A DNA stretch of 64,000 bases from Dermacentor variabilis (Eukaryota > Arthropoda > Arachnida > Ixodida > Ixodidae). A model generated the notes under the pieces. That model was not told the origin of the DNA and searched no databases. It was given only the letters and a program-made list of their open reading frames with translations. Shown here in pieces: positions 44,111-54,582 of the stretch (position 1 is its first letter; the number at the start of each line of letters is the position of its first letter). A program made the translations under genes and the position numbers. The stretch lies in NCBI RefSeq assembly GCF_050947875.1, contig NC_134572.1, forward strand, positions 157,005,105 through 157,069,104, given 5' to 3'.

Positions 44111-44640
44111 GAGGTCTGTTGTAGGACGAGTGATTTCGGCAAAGTTCTGGATAGATTGCCGAAAATAGGAACACAGCCCTAATAAACATCGGACATCGGT
44201 AGAAGAACGCCGAATTGGAAACTCAGCAACGGCATGAACTTGATCAGGATCAGGCTGGGCGCGAGCAGCGTCAACCAAGTGACCAAGTACTCGAATTTGG
44301 CGGTGGCCGAAATGGCATTTTGCAGAATTGAGTTGTGGGCGAGCTCGTTGAAAAACGGCAAGGACAAATCTGAGTCGGTGGAGGTGACTCTGCAACGTCG
44401 GTAAAAAAACAATGACGTCATCAATGTAGCAGAGGCATGTGGTTCCTTTTAATCCACGCAGAAGAGAGTCGATCATGCGCTCTAAGGTAGCAGTGGCACG
44501 ACACAGTCCGGAAGGTATCACTATAGATTAGAAGAGACCATCAGGGGTGACGAAGGCGGTCCTTTTGCAATCTCGTTCATCCACTGCGATTTGTGAGTAG
44601 CCAGAGCGGAAATCGGTCGAAGAAAAATAACTGGTACAAT
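44102..44640 (-). pseudogene. Gypsy B reverse transcriptase, palm and thumb
   Basis: 44521-44102: IPSGLCRATATLERMIDSLL, then CLCYIDDVIVFLPT (catalytic YIDD near 44415-44430), then VLGHLVDAARAQPDPDQV. The upstream part (44640-44530) retains DFRSGYSQIAVDE and FVTPDG in broken frames. Most of the finger region is missing or unreadable at 44640-44940. Confidence 0.83.
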
Positions 44641-45086
44641 GGGTGACGACACGGGTTTGACCGAGCGTGCGATCGCCAAAATCAAAAAATATCTTCATAC
44701 GACATCAGAATGTGGAGAAGGCCGTCGGCGTAAGCAGGTCATAAATCAGTAGCCATCATTGGTGCAGACTTGTATTTGCGTGAAGTTGAACGGGCAGAAG
44801 CTGCAGCAGTGTCGAATTGTACGGCCGTAAGAACAGCTACTTCAGTCTTCCAAAGGGGACAGCACAGGGAGAGATACACGCTCAGGAAGCACTTGCAGAC
44901 ACGAATTTAGAAGAGGAAGCCACGCTTGATTGTTGACAGGAGTTTTAATTGAGCTTGGTAGTGCCATTTGATGCACCAAGCTGGGACAGCTGGCAAAGTG
45001 GGGACATCACATAAGAACCATCTCGAAGTGGTGGAGAAGGCGACAAGAGAACGTAAGTAGCAGTATTAGGTTGCAGTCGAACAAAT

Positions 45087-45509
45087 TCAGTAGAACGAAG
45101 TCGGGACTTGGGGTCGTCGGTCGGGTCGGCAAAGTAATTGGGGCAGTTCAAGGCGAAGGGAGCTGGTTGCACAGTCAATGAGTGCTGAATGGGCAGTCAG
45201 AAATTGGGTTCCAAAAATCACTTCGTGGGGACACTCAGCCAGTATAGTCAACACTGGACGGCCGGCAATGGGAATACTGGCGGCGAACATTCCTATGACG
45301 GCTGTTGTAGTGCGATTATCTACTCGGACGGCAGGCGACTTGGCAGGTGTCAAGACTTTACGGAGACGGCTACGGAGATTTGATCGCATAAACGGCACCT
45401 GAGCGCCAGTACCAATGAGGGCGTAAAAAGTTACGTCATCAACATAAAATTGAACAAGGTTCGGTCGAGCAGCAGGAGGCAGCAGAGGTTCTGCAGTCCC
45501 AGTCGTCAA
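45087..45509 (-). pseudogene. Gypsy B protease with mutated active site
   Basis: 140 codons. The active-site block reads ALIGTGAQVPFM; relatives have A-L-I-D-T-G-A, so the catalytic Asp is Gly. The second half has VIFGTQFLTAHSALIDC. It would have been an aspartic protease that matures Gag-Pol. Confidence 0.82.
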
Positions 45510-45667
45510 TGGAGCCCCATCTCCGGAGACTGCATTGCTTAGTTTCCCGAGAAGCGGCCTGCATAGGACGGCGACGAGGAACGTCGAGGTGTGGGCGAAC
45601 GGGACTGACGGCGTTGTGGTGAGGGCGAGTGGCTAGTGGTGTGTCCCCAAGAGGGAAGGCCGGCATG

Positions 45668-46616
45668 TTATGGGTAAGAGAGGGGCGATATAGGCCGAGG
45701 GTCTCGATCAAAGCGGCGATCAGCATATGGTCGTGTGTCGGAGTACCAGCATCGACTTCGGCAATGGCGGGAGATGTGACCGACCCGGGAGCAAGCAAAA
45801 CAAATTGGCCTGTCATCCGGCGTTCGCCACTCAGTGGGGTTCCGATAAAGATTCGGGAACGACTGTCGAGGTGTAGCAGAGGCAATGGCCGGAACGCTAG
45901 GGGTGGGACGTGGGGGGACTGCAGAATGGATGTCCATGTTTGGAAATTCTTGGCGGACAACAGCTTGAATGAATGAGATGGCCATGTCATGCGTATGGGG
46001 GCAGTGAGAACTTGGAGCCATAGCCTCAAGTTCGCGACGGATGACCTGTGTCAAGCTTGGCGTTGTAAGCGGATGTGACGCCGGAAGGTCGTTGCAGGAG
46101 GAAGTGGCAGCCGTATTCGGAAGTCGTTCGAAACATTGAACGATGCGTTTACTCTTCCTTAATGATGGAATCACCCATTGAGCAGCTCCCGTAGAGCAGG
46201 AGGCTGAACGAATCATCCGCAATGGCCTTCGAGATGTGTCCAACCTTATCGGACTCCAGCATGTCCACGTCTGCTTTACGGCAGAGAGCCAGAACGTCTT
46301 GAATATACGCGACGTACGATTCGGTTGATGTCTGAGCATGAGACGGTAGCCCTAGCTCTGCCTCCATTTGACGTCCCATAGTTCTTCCGAAAAGATCTCG
46401 TAGCTTTTCGTAGCAGGAGTCCCAGTTTCTAATATCGGCTTCATGCGTCTCGAACCATACCTTCGAGGTTCCTACGAAATAAATATCACGTTGGCCAGCA
46501 AGTGTGGCATGCCACTTGTGCTTACCAACGCGTTCATAAGACGTCATCCAGTCTTCGACGCCGACCTTGCCAGTGCCGATGAAGATTAGCGGGTGACGTT
46601 GCAGGGTTAGCACTAC
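45668..46616 (-). pseudogene. Gypsy B gag, two frames
   Basis: 46613-46149 has the capsid-type W-M-T-S-Y-E-R and VWFETHEADIRNWDSCYEKL blocks. 46339-45668 (frame change near 46190) has a helical region and a CCHC knuckle CFACSRVGHISRHC (about 45760-45800), followed by an Arg/Pro-rich tail. Confidence 0.82.
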
Positions 46617-46738
46617 TCACGCTGGTGTCTGAGCGGTGGAGGCAGCGTCAGTAGCCGTAACAGCGGAACCGATGTGACGCCCGCTGCGAAGATCCACAGC
46701 TGGCTTGTGGCCATAGTACCCCGCACATGCTCCAACAT

Positions 46739-46898
46739 GTCAGGGGGGTAGAAAATACATGTATTTACAATATATACAGTTACAAGGTTGTAGATCAGTA
46801 GCCAGGGTAACACCATTTACCGATCGTCCTCACACTTCAACCTCCTGTTCACCTCCCAACGTCCTTTTGTCCTCAGCGGGACAAACCCGTACGTGAAA
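46739..46898 (-). repeat. Gypsy B 5' LTR
   Basis: Plus-strand start TGTCAGGGGGG, end CCCGTACGTGAAA, matching 40556-40716 at roughly 84 percent. Directly inside, on minus, TGTTGGAGCATG is a candidate primer-binding site. Confidence 0.85.
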
Positions 46899-46902
46899 AT
46901 AT

Positions 46903-47160
46903 GTATATTATAACGGAGGTTTATTCCACGATGGGCCGACGACGCGTAAAGCGCTTCACCGAGCTTAGTCTCAAAGCTCGAGCAGCTGCGGCACGCGATG
47001 CTGTTGGCAATGCTGCTGCCGACGTCCAGACGTTCTTCTTCATTTCAATGGCCCTATCGGAAAAACGAGCCATCCTGGAGGCTTAGCCTGAAGACGAGGC
47101 CGCAGAATCATTACAGAGCTCTGGCCGCTGGACGTGGACGATTGCGCGGTTACGACGACG
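46903..47160 (-). repeat. LTR-like region of B2 with AATAAA
   Basis: Downstream of the B2 integrase on minus there is a GC-rich non-coding block containing AATAAA at 46925-46920. This is the expected place and signal of a 3' LTR. Gypsy B is inserted beside the signal, so the LTR remainder would lie left of 40552. Inferred from position, since no second LTR copy is available for comparison. Confidence 0.45.
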
Positions 47161-48211
47161 CATGTGAGATGGCACTGTGAGTGACTCTATGAGGTAGTTG
47201 ACGGGAGAAGTTCGCTGCAGAACGCGAAGTGTCCATCGTATTTAGGAAGAAGTTTTGAAGCGAGTCCTGGTGTGCGCGTCGGTACGGACAAATAAACGAG
47301 CGTTCCCTGTAGAAAAGTTGGGGTCGTGTAGCGACCAGCGTGCTTTGATTTTTGGCGATTCTGATCATCCGAGGTGAAGCCGTGGGCCAACTGATGACAT
47401 TCCTGGGCTTGTCTTGCAAGGTCCAAGATTGGCAGGTATTCTGATGGGTCAGGTTGTAAGGGCACAATGGTTTCGATTGTATAAGGATAATGGCCACAAA
47501 GAAGACAGAAGTGGAGAAACCGGTAGTGGCTTGCGTTGTGGTATTGTAGATGTAGGGGACGAATGGAAGAACTAAGTCCCAGTTGGAGTGCTCGGATAGA
47601 ATGTGCATAGCGAGCATGTCACCAAGGCTACGATTGAAGCATTCCATGGCACTATTGGTTTTCGGGTGATAGGCGGTGCATATGCGGGGAACAATAGCAC
47701 ATTCAGCACGCAATTTTTCAACGACTTCAGCAGGAAAGCCCGACCTCGGTCAATAAGGATTTCACTAGAGCGTCCTTGACGAAACACAAAACATGCAGTA
47801 TTAAAGTGGCGATTTCCTGCGCTGTAACAGCTAGGAGGGCAGTACTTTCTGCATAGCGTGTTAAGTGGTCTACGGAAACTATAACCCACCGGTTGCCGGA
47901 CGTAGACAAAGGAAGTGGACCATACAGATCGACACCAACACCATGAAAACGTTGAGATGAGCATGGCAGGGTTCGGAGTTCACCGGCTGGGAGGTGCGGC
48001 AACTTTCACAGCAAGAGCGGACGAAGTTCCGAACTAAGGTGTACACGCCCCACCAGTAGTAGCGGTGCGGGAGACACTCAAACTTCTTGAAAACATTCGC
48101 GTGGTGACACTGGGGTTCCGAGTGGAAAGAGGAACAGATCTCTGGTCTCAAGGCTCTCGGGATGACGAGCAACCACGTTCGTCCTTCTGGTGCATAGTTG
48201 CGTCGGTACAT
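47150..48211 (-). pseudogene. B2 integrase
   Basis: Overlapping frames: 48211-47879 with WLLVIPRALRPEICSSFH and RNFVRSCCESCRT (zinc domain), 48002-47727 with FHGVGVDLYGPLPLSTSG (first Asp) and SVDHLTRYAES, 47713-47150 with AYHPKTNSAMECFNRSLGDM (Glu), and 47465-47187 with LLPKYDGHFAF (GPY/F-like). The second catalytic Asp region (IDRGRAF) reads near 47760. At least three frameshifts. Confidence 0.82.
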
Positions 48212-48274
48212 CAGGTGGTCATTGATCGCAAAATGAGCAACTTGGCACCGAAGTGTGCGAGAGGCCGTAACTGT

Positions 48275-48584
48275 TTAGGTATCCGAGAGAAGGACGAAAA
48301 TGGATGCAATCCAGGGGTTATTCTGCTGTTCGGCAGCAATAGTATCAAAGTCAAAGGAAGACAACGTGCGCTCAGAGGGGGTCATATGTGTGCCCTCTAG
48401 GGAGAATGGTGAACGCGAAAAAGCGTCAGTGTCTAAATTCTTCCGCCCGGAACGATACACCACGCGTATGTCGTACTCGTGCACTCGCAGGGCCCAGCGG
48501 GCGAGGCGGCCAGATGGGTCTTTTAAATTCTAAAGCCAAGACAGTGCATGCTGGTCAGTCACTACTTCAAAAAAGCGGACATAT
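48275..48584 (-). pseudogene. B2 RNase H, C-terminal part
   Basis: FEVVTDQHALSWL near 48580-48540, a stop, then SGRLARWALRVHEYDIRVVY and RSGRKNLDTDAFSRSPF, the conserved end of gypsy RNase H. It is cut at 48584 by the ATAT and LTR of gypsy C. Confidence 0.85.
48581..48584. repeat. Target-site duplication, left copy (gypsy C)
   Basis: ATAT, matching 53388-53391. RNase H of B2 flanks both sides. Confidence 0.8.
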
Positions 48585-48726
48585 TGTCGCGTATACCCTC
48601 CTGGAGTATACAAGTTGAATGAAGATACAGGTGGTTGCACTTTACAAAAACGTGAGCGGCGACGCGCGATGCCGAGATGAACCTCGTTCTCCTCTTCAGT
48701 CCCTTGCTGCGCCACACCATGTGGCA
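48585..48726 (-). repeat. Gypsy C 3' LTR
   Basis: 142 bp, plus-strand start TGTCGCGTAT, end CCATGTGGCA. Inside it, on minus, TGAAGAGGGGGTAA is the polypurine tract (about 48740-48727). Confidence 0.88.
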
Positions 48727-49550
48727 TTACCCCCTCTTCAAAAAAGAAAGAACGAAAGCATACATAGGCTTGATCTGAGAGCGCCCAGATGGTCTAAGAC
48801 GAACACATAGGTTATAGTCACAATGACTGTGGTGTGCAATATAGTCACAACGCACTGAAGGACGAACTACAACAAAACCTAACCGAAGCGGCTTAAAACG
48901 TCGAACATTAGGGGCTACAGTAAAGTTCCAACTGCACAACGTGCACAATCTCAGATCTCGACGTCGGGGAGGCTGGCTTCCGTCAGGGAGGACTTCGCAA
49001 TTCACGTCACTAATTCGCTGCAACACTCTGTAAGGCCCGAAGTAGCGACTCAAAAGCTTCTCGGATAGTCCTTTTCGGCGTACGGGAGTCCAGACCAAAA
49101 CTTGATCACCAGGTTGGAACTCGACATGTCGATGGCGGAGATTGTAGCGGTTCGTACAAGCTGACGGGCTTCTTCCGCGCGTTGCACGAAAAGTTCGGCA
49201 TCTCGGGAGAGGCCGTAAACGCGGTAAAACGGCGTGAAGCGTGTTGTTTCTTGCGTAGCAGTATTATAGGCAAACTTTACGTAAGGAAGTATCTCGTCCA
49301 ACGTCTTGTGCTGTACGTCTACGTATATAGACAGCATGCCAGCCATCGTTTTGTTCAGTCGTTCGGTCAAGCTGTTTCTCTGCGGGTGATAGGCAGTTGT
49401 CCTTCGATAGGTCGTGCAGCTCAGTTTAAAAACGACTTCAATGACCTGTGCTGTAAAGTCTTTGCCTCGGTCTGTGATGACGTGCGATGGGGCGCCAGGC
49501 CGTAGGAGGGTGCTCTGTATGAAAACTGGGCAACCTCCGAAGCTGCGCAT
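48727..49550 (-). pseudogene. Gypsy C integrase core and C-terminus
   Basis: 49550-49050: HVITDRGKDFTAQV (second Asp), AYHPQRNSLTERLNKTM (Glu), LPYVKFAYNTATQETTRFTP. A frameshift near 49090 leads to 49098-48727 with VWTPVRRKGLSEKLLSRYFG and PYRVLQRI (GPY/F). The extension to the polypurine tract is Arg-rich. Most similar by eye to gypsy A. Confidence 0.87.
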
Positions 49551-50197
49551 CGAGGCAGCGCCTTTGTCTCAGCATACCGCGTTAAATAGTCCGTGGCAAC
49601 GATTATCCACCTGTTGCGAGAAGATGACAGTGGAAACGTGCCCAGAAGATCCATGCCGACCTGGTCGAAAGGTTTGGCAGGTGGGTCAATAGAAATTAGC
49701 AATCCAGCAGGCTTCACAGCTGGCAACTTTCGGTGCTGGCATTCACGGCAGGCTTGGACGTACCGCTTAACACACTCGGGAAGTTTCGGCCAGAAGTAGG
49801 ATTTGCGCACTCGATCAAGCGTTCGCGTAAAACCCAAATGGCCAGAAGGAGGCTCGTCATGACAGGCGAACAAAACTGAAAGGTCTGATGGAACGACTAA
49901 AAGGTAGGTCTTGTTGGTGGCAGCCGAGTTCTTCTTGTACAAGACACCATGTCGTAAACAAAAAGACGACAATCCTCGAGCGATATGCCGGGGTATTGAT
50001 GGGTTTCGTCCTTCCAGATGTTCGAATATCGGCCGTAGTGCGTCGTGTGTGCGCTGCCGTGTGGACGAATCAGCAACGCTAACGGCCCCAAGAAAAGCGC
50101 CATCGTCCTCAATGTCGTGGTCGGTAGAGTAGACAGGGACGCGCGAGAGTGTGTCAGCGCCTTCGTGTTTGCAGCCCGTCTTGTACATGATGGTCAC
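49421..50197 (-). pseudogene. Gypsy C RNase H end and integrase N-terminal part
   Basis: 258 codons: YKTGCKHEGADTLSR (RNase H end), YLLVVPSDLSVLFACHDEPP, GHLGFTRTLDRVRKSYFWPK, YVQACRECQHRK (zinc domain intact), then VGMDLLGTFPLSSSRNRWII (first catalytic Asp). A frameshift near 49540 breaks it from the core. Confidence 0.87.
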
Positions 50198-50200
50198 GTC

Positions 50201-50862
50201 TTACTCCTGCGAACGTAGACTCCACCGTGCCAGTCGTCCAGAAGGGTCCCAGAGATTCGCAAACCAGTATAAGGAGTGATGATCTGTTACAACTTTGAAT
50301 GGGCGGCCGTAAAGGTAAGGTCGAAATTTGGCCAGTGCCCCTACGACTGCAAGACACTCTTTCTCCGTGGTGGTGTAGTTGGTCTCTGCACGCGATAGTG
50401 TGCGACTTGCGTAGGCGATCACTCTTTCAATACCTTCCTGCCGTTGTACAAGCACCGCACCAAGACCAACGTTACTGGTGCCTGTATGAACTTCTGTGTC
50501 AGCGTCCTCGTCAAAGTAGGCCAAAACTGGTGCTGACACCAGAGGCTGTCGAAGCTCGGTAAAAGCAGTGTCTTGCTCAGAGGACCAGACGAACGATACA
50601 TCGTCCCTCCTGAGGCGAGTCAGCGGCTCCGCCATCTTCGAAAAATTTTCGGTGAAACGCCGGTAGTATGCGCAAATGCCCAGGAAGACCCGGACACTTC
50701 TCTTGTCGGTGGGTGTTGGAAACGAGGCTACAGCTGCAGTTTTCGCGGGATCGGGGCTAACGCCTTCCGCGCTGACCACCTGTGCGAGAAACATCAGCTC
50801 TTTGTAGCCGAAGTGACACTTCTGAGGCTTAAGGATGAGCTTAGCTGATCGGATGGCTTCGA
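50201..50862 (-). pseudogene. Gypsy C RT end and RNase H
   Basis: VSAEGVSPDPAKTAAVASFP, LGICAYYRRFTENFSKMAEP, then EVHTGTSNVGLGAVLVQ, YASRTLSRAETNYTTTEKEC and VTDHHSLYWFANL. The catalytic TDxS is TGTS, the same Asp-to-Gly position as in gypsy A. A stop at 50203-50201 (TAA) replaces the residue after SLRSQE, then the frame continues in the integrase ORF. Confidence 0.87.
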
Positions 50863-51285
50863 GAACTCCTTGATTTGTGCTTGGACTGCTTCACATTCTT
50901 TTGGCGAGACACGATAAGGCGGTTGTTGTTTGAAGGGAAGTGCGTCGGGGGATGTCGTTATTCGGTGCTTCGTGATTGCGGTTTGGCCGACTTTAGTAGC
51001 CCGAGCGAAGCACGCGCGGAATGCGTTTAAGAGCTCCTCCAATGCGCTCTTTTGGTCGTCCGTAAGCTCGGAATTTACATCGATGCCTCTGAGCGAACCG
51101 TCGTCTGTGTCCGCTCCAGAAGCAAAGCACTCGACGATGTCCGTTGATGGTTCGGCGTAGAGGATGGCAGTCCCACGAAATATGTGCCGATAGTCAAAGG
51201 TAATGTTGGTGAAGAGGACCCTTGTCTGGCTATGACGAAGTTCCACAAGGCTTCGCGCGACACAAATACCTTGGGCCAGCAGCAT
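50863..51285 (-). pseudogene. Gypsy C protease-RT linker; RT core missing
   Basis: LAQGICVARSLVELRHSQTR, then a NITFDYRHIFRGTAIL segment, then TKHRITTSPDALPFKQQPPY and VSPKECEAVQAQIKE, the start of RT fingers. In gypsy A about 460 bp (roughly 150 codons, including the palm YLDD) separate this point from the VLE...AKCHFG-like block. Here the two are directly adjacent, so the RT active site is deleted. Confidence 0.85.
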
Positions 51286-51347
51286 AGAAATGTTGCCTTC
51301 TACACTGGCTTCACTGTCTTATAGCTGGTCGGACTTGACCGGAACCA

Positions 51348-51770
51348 TTACACTCGCACACAGCGGTATCGTGATAATTTCGTCCGAAACGCGAAGTGTG
51401 GATTTGTGTCCAATGGCGACGGTGTGCGTTGCCCTTTGTGTCGAGAAAGCGATGCAGCGCTCGCGGAGGTCAACAATGGCGCCCAATCGCGGGAACACTC
51501 GCTTAAAACCAGGCAATTGGCGAGAAAACCAGCACCGCGAATTTCTACTCTGGCCGTACATAGGCCAAGCGGTGGGACGACGTGGCCACTTGCCGTACGA
51601 TCTGGTGCCCCGTTCCACGGCAACTTAACTTTTTTCAGAACGCTCGCCAGTTTTCCACTAAGAATAGAGTAATCGGAGCCGGTATCTACAAGTGCACTCA
51701 TTTTTCTGCCGTCGATCAACACAGGTATGTCCAGCGAAATCTTGCTCGCGGAAACTGGTTCTGGCGTCAT
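51348..51770 (-). pseudogene. Gypsy C protease
   Basis: 140 codons: ALVDTGSDYSILSGKLASVL contains the intact DTGS active site, then a frameshift in the CSRDWAPLL region (normally V-I-L-G-x-D). Aspartic protease of Pol. Confidence 0.85.
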
Positions 51771-52039
51771 CGTGTTTTCGCTGTTATGCGGTTGGCACTA
51801 CACGAGGTCTTGCGCGCGTCGAGTATCAGCGGCCCCGTCGCGGAAGGTCGCTGACGTCTGTTTTCCTGGCATGGACTTGATGATCGCCCTTGCGTCGTCC
51901 TCGATGTGGTATCGCGAGCAGGGAAATATCGTCGCGGTGAGGTGACTGCCGCTGCGATGGGCCCTGCCTGCGTTGCTGTTCGAGGAATTCTGCGATGTCG
52001 GATGGCCTTTAGCCGAACCTAGATCTAGGTGAATCGATA

Positions 52040-53236
52040 GAAAAACCCCGCGGTCGGAGTCGTCGGTAGGGGCACTCCCGACACACATGACCAGCTTCGC
52101 CGCAGTGGTAGCACAGCGGACGTCGATCGTGTGCTCGCCAAACCTCTGATTTCCTCGCGCCTATTCGGCGATCGTCGAAGTACAGTAGTGGAGTTGTCGG
52201 AACGGCTTGCGCTGATTACAGCGCGACTTGCGGCGCCACATAAGTAGGTGCGAAAGCTTGCACGGGGCTCAGTAATGTTTCTGCGTAAGTCTTGCGCAGG
52301 GATTCGCATGGCAGAGGTGGTGCTTCACGGCTGGAAATAGATGCCTGCAGCGCCTGCTGTACCTCGTTGTGTAGGACGCTGACGAGGGAGCTTAGTGGAG
52401 GTGGCGACGTGCCGTGGTGCCTCTGCAGCTCGTCGCGAACCACAGAGAATCAGCTTAGAAAGCAAGGCGATTTCGCACGCGAAGCCTACCGGCGTATCCG
52501 GAGTGCAGGCGGCATTTACTTGCCGGTTGTACATGTTCGACCGTTGCTGAAGGGTCTTCTCCATGGCGGTGGCTTTGCTTAGGAACTCCTCAACAGCCTT
52601 CGGCGTATTCTGAACAAGACCTCCCAAAGAGCTGTTCCTTTACGCTTCTCATCAGATGACGCACCTTCTTCTTTTCCGACATGCTCGGATCGGCGCGCTG
52701 AAAGAGACGCGTCATGTCCTCCACGTACATCGTGACGCTCTCGGTGGGCTTTTGAACGCCTGACTGAAGGGCCTCTCCGCTTTTTCCCGGTGATAAGGGC
52801 AGGAGTAAGTCTCCAGTAGCTTGCGCTTGAACTCAGGCCAGGATGACAGGGCACTTTCGCAGTTCACAAACCACGTGCGAGCACCATCTTGGAGACTGAA
52901 GTGGACGTTCCTGATTTTGGCGTTGTTGTCCCACTCGTTAAACGCCGCCACGCGCTCGAACTCCGCCAGCCAGTCTTTCACGTCTTCAAATGTATCGCCA
53001 TTAAAAGCCATCGGCATTTGGGGGTTTAGCAGCGTTAGGTATGTCGGTGTCACCCTTTCCGCGCAAGTCGCAGTGGTCGCAGTCATCACTTTTTCCTGGA
53101 CGTTTCCAAATTCTGGGGTGAAGCCTCGGATTCGCCGGCTTTCGCGGTGAACTGGAGTCAACTCCAACTGTAGGACGAGGTTATTGCTGCCCAGAGGGGT
53201 CTCCTGCATAAGTTGGGCGTACCCAGCAAGCTCCAC
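52040..53236 (-). pseudogene. Gypsy C gag, several frames
   Basis: 53236-52712: NPQMPMAFNGDTFEDVKDWL and ARTWFVNCESALSSWPEFK, the capsid domain. A frameshift near 52790 and another near 52630 lead to 52627-52325 (TPKAVEEFLSKATAMEKTLQ) and 52443-52216. The CCHC knuckle CYHCGEAGHVCRECPYR lies near 52080-52130. On minus just inside the 5' LTR, TTGTGGAGCTTGCTGG is a candidate primer-binding site. Confidence 0.82.
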
Positions 53237-53241
53237 AATAT

Positions 53242-53387
53242 TGTCGCGTATAACCTGCTGGAGTATACGAGCTGAATGAAGATACAGGCGGTTGCACTTT
53301 ACGAAAACGTAAGCCGGGACGCGCGATGCCGCGACGAACCTCGTTCTCGTCTTCTTCAGTCCCTTGCTGCGCCACCACCATGTGGTA
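53242..53387 (-). repeat. Gypsy C 5' LTR
   Basis: 146 bp, plus-strand start TGTCGCGTAT, end CCATGTGGTA, matching 48585-48726. Confidence 0.88.
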
Positions 53388-53391
53388 ATAT
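53388..53391. repeat. Target-site duplication, right copy (gypsy C)
   Basis: ATAT directly after the 5' LTR, matching 48581-48584. Confidence 0.8.
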
Positions 53392-53815
53392 AACAAAGGT
53401 GAAAGTTTCAAAGCTCCCAAACGATGATGAAGGACTGCTTTTCCGTGACGCTGTAATTGCCCTCCGCCTTGGTCAGCGTGCTGCTCACATAATCCACCAC
53501 GCAGAAGCCGATAAAACTGTAAGTTTTTTTCATTGTAGGGGGCTCAGGAAAAGGAGAGACGGCCCGTAATTTCTCGGGATCCGGAAGGAGGCCATTCTTG
53601 GACACAATGTCGCCGAGGAATGCAAACTTCCGTGAGAGAAAGAAACATTTCTTGCGATTAAATTGCAGATCTGCGTTGGTTAAAGAACTCAGCAGATGCT
53701 GAAGGCGGCGCAGGTGTGTTGCAAAATCAGGGGCGAACACCACGATGTCGTCAAGGTAACACAGACCTATCTTCCATTTAAGGCCGCGCAAAACATTATG
53801 CATCGTACTTGCATC
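53392..53815 (-). pseudogene. B2 RT palm fused to the middle of RNase H
   Basis: HNVLRGLKWKIGLCYLDDIV (YLDD near 53745-53765), FLSRKFAFLGDIVSKNGLLP, TMKKTYSFIGFC, then a jump directly to STLTKAEGNYSVTEKQSF. The RT connection and the first RNase H third, with its catalytic TDAS, are missing (junction near 53500), another internal deletion. RT fingers are absent right of 53815. Confidence 0.82.
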
Positions 53816-53856
53816 AATGGAATGAGTTTCTAGGCTCTGTCGTAACCTGATATCCT

Positions 53857-54115
53857 TTGTCAGCTATTTTTCTTTTCGGCGATTTGGACTTTTCTAATAC
53901 TAGCTGGCAGACGGGTGTTCCTTCGCTCCACCACTTTTCAACGCAATATCAACATTTCTTGGATTTGCTTTATCGTCTTAACTTCACGGAGGTTGTAAAC
54001 AAACCTACCAGAATAGCTAATGAATCCGCTAATAGTTTAGATTTGGATTTGACAAGCCACCATGACCTCATATTGCCAAGCACTTTAGCCGCCCGTTTAT
54101 TTTGATTAGTGCAGC
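53857..54115 (+). pseudogene. LINE endonuclease fragment
   Basis: 82 codons: IFLFGDLDFSNTSW (the GDFN block with its Asp), FLDLLYRLNFTEVVNKPTRI, then ANESANSLDLDLTSHHDLI, where a downstream D-H should end the nuclease. A short piece of a Jockey/CR1-type APE domain, opposite in strand to the flanking elements. Confidence 0.78.
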
Positions 54116-54582
54116 TGAGTCCTTTTTTACAGCTAATTTTGCTCTGCGCTTCTGTGACTTCAAACACAAGCGCACCCATGTCGTTCTGCTCTGCATCATT
54201 TGTCGCTTGGGCGTAGGTGCCTAAAGCTGACCGGCCTACTGATTTCTGCTAACTTCCAACCCCAACATCATATCCAAGTTTATGCAAAGAGTGGTATTTA
54301 TGAACGGTATCGGCGGTACCGTTACTGCTTCTCAGAGTCGACGCAGCGCCTCATATTTTTGTGCTTCCACTGTGCTCTATGTTCCATTATTAATGCATTC
54401 CGCTTCAGCGTTATTTTCTAATTATCCTAGTCGGTGTTTCAGTAGCTTTTCTTCCTGCGGTTACGTATTCGCTGAGGTATTTATATTGGTTGACTATGAG
54501 CATGACTTACTATGGGATTCACACCACGTAATTGCTCGTATCTTCATTGAAGATCCTTATTCCAGATTTCTCTTTGCTATAC
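54116..54582. other. Unassigned stretch
   Basis: No known motif. The long plus ORF 54282-54635 is Ser/Phe-rich and looks random. Confidence 0.3.

Larger units (their letters stand above)
40552..46902 (-). mobile_element. Ty3/gypsy LTR retrotransposon B, containing PLE2
   Basis: Minus-strand element with about 160-bp LTRs at 40556-40716 and 46739-46898. ATAT at 40552-40555 and 46899-46902 is the likely target duplication. The internal order gag, protease, RT, RNase H, integrase is present but badly broken. PLE2 (41183-42657) sits in the integrase. LTRs differ at roughly 25 of 160 positions, so the copy is old. Confidence 0.88.
48585..53387 (-). mobile_element. Ty3/gypsy LTR retrotransposon C, RT core deleted
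   Basis: 4.8-kb minus element with about 145-bp LTRs and gag, protease, RNase H and integrase. The RT catalytic core has been removed by an internal deletion near 50862-50872. The LTRs differ at roughly 13 sites plus two small indels (about 90 percent identity). It is inserted in B2 RNase H with an ATAT duplication. Confidence 0.9.
46899..53815 (-). mobile_element. Ty3/gypsy B2, an older element split by C (and by B at its 3' end)
   Basis: Two blocks of one minus-strand gypsy copy: 53392-53815 (RT to start of RNase H) and 46903-48584 (rest of RNase H, integrase, LTR-like region). They are separated by gypsy C (48585-53387) with an ATAT target duplication. Collapsing C and one ATAT restores one RNase H frame. 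No 5' LTR, gag or protease is present right of 53815. Confidence 0.8.

Noticed and set aside
46901..47086. Arg/Ala-rich ORF as a gene
   Set aside because: Lies in the LTR-like region of B2 and is better explained as non-coding LTR sequence.
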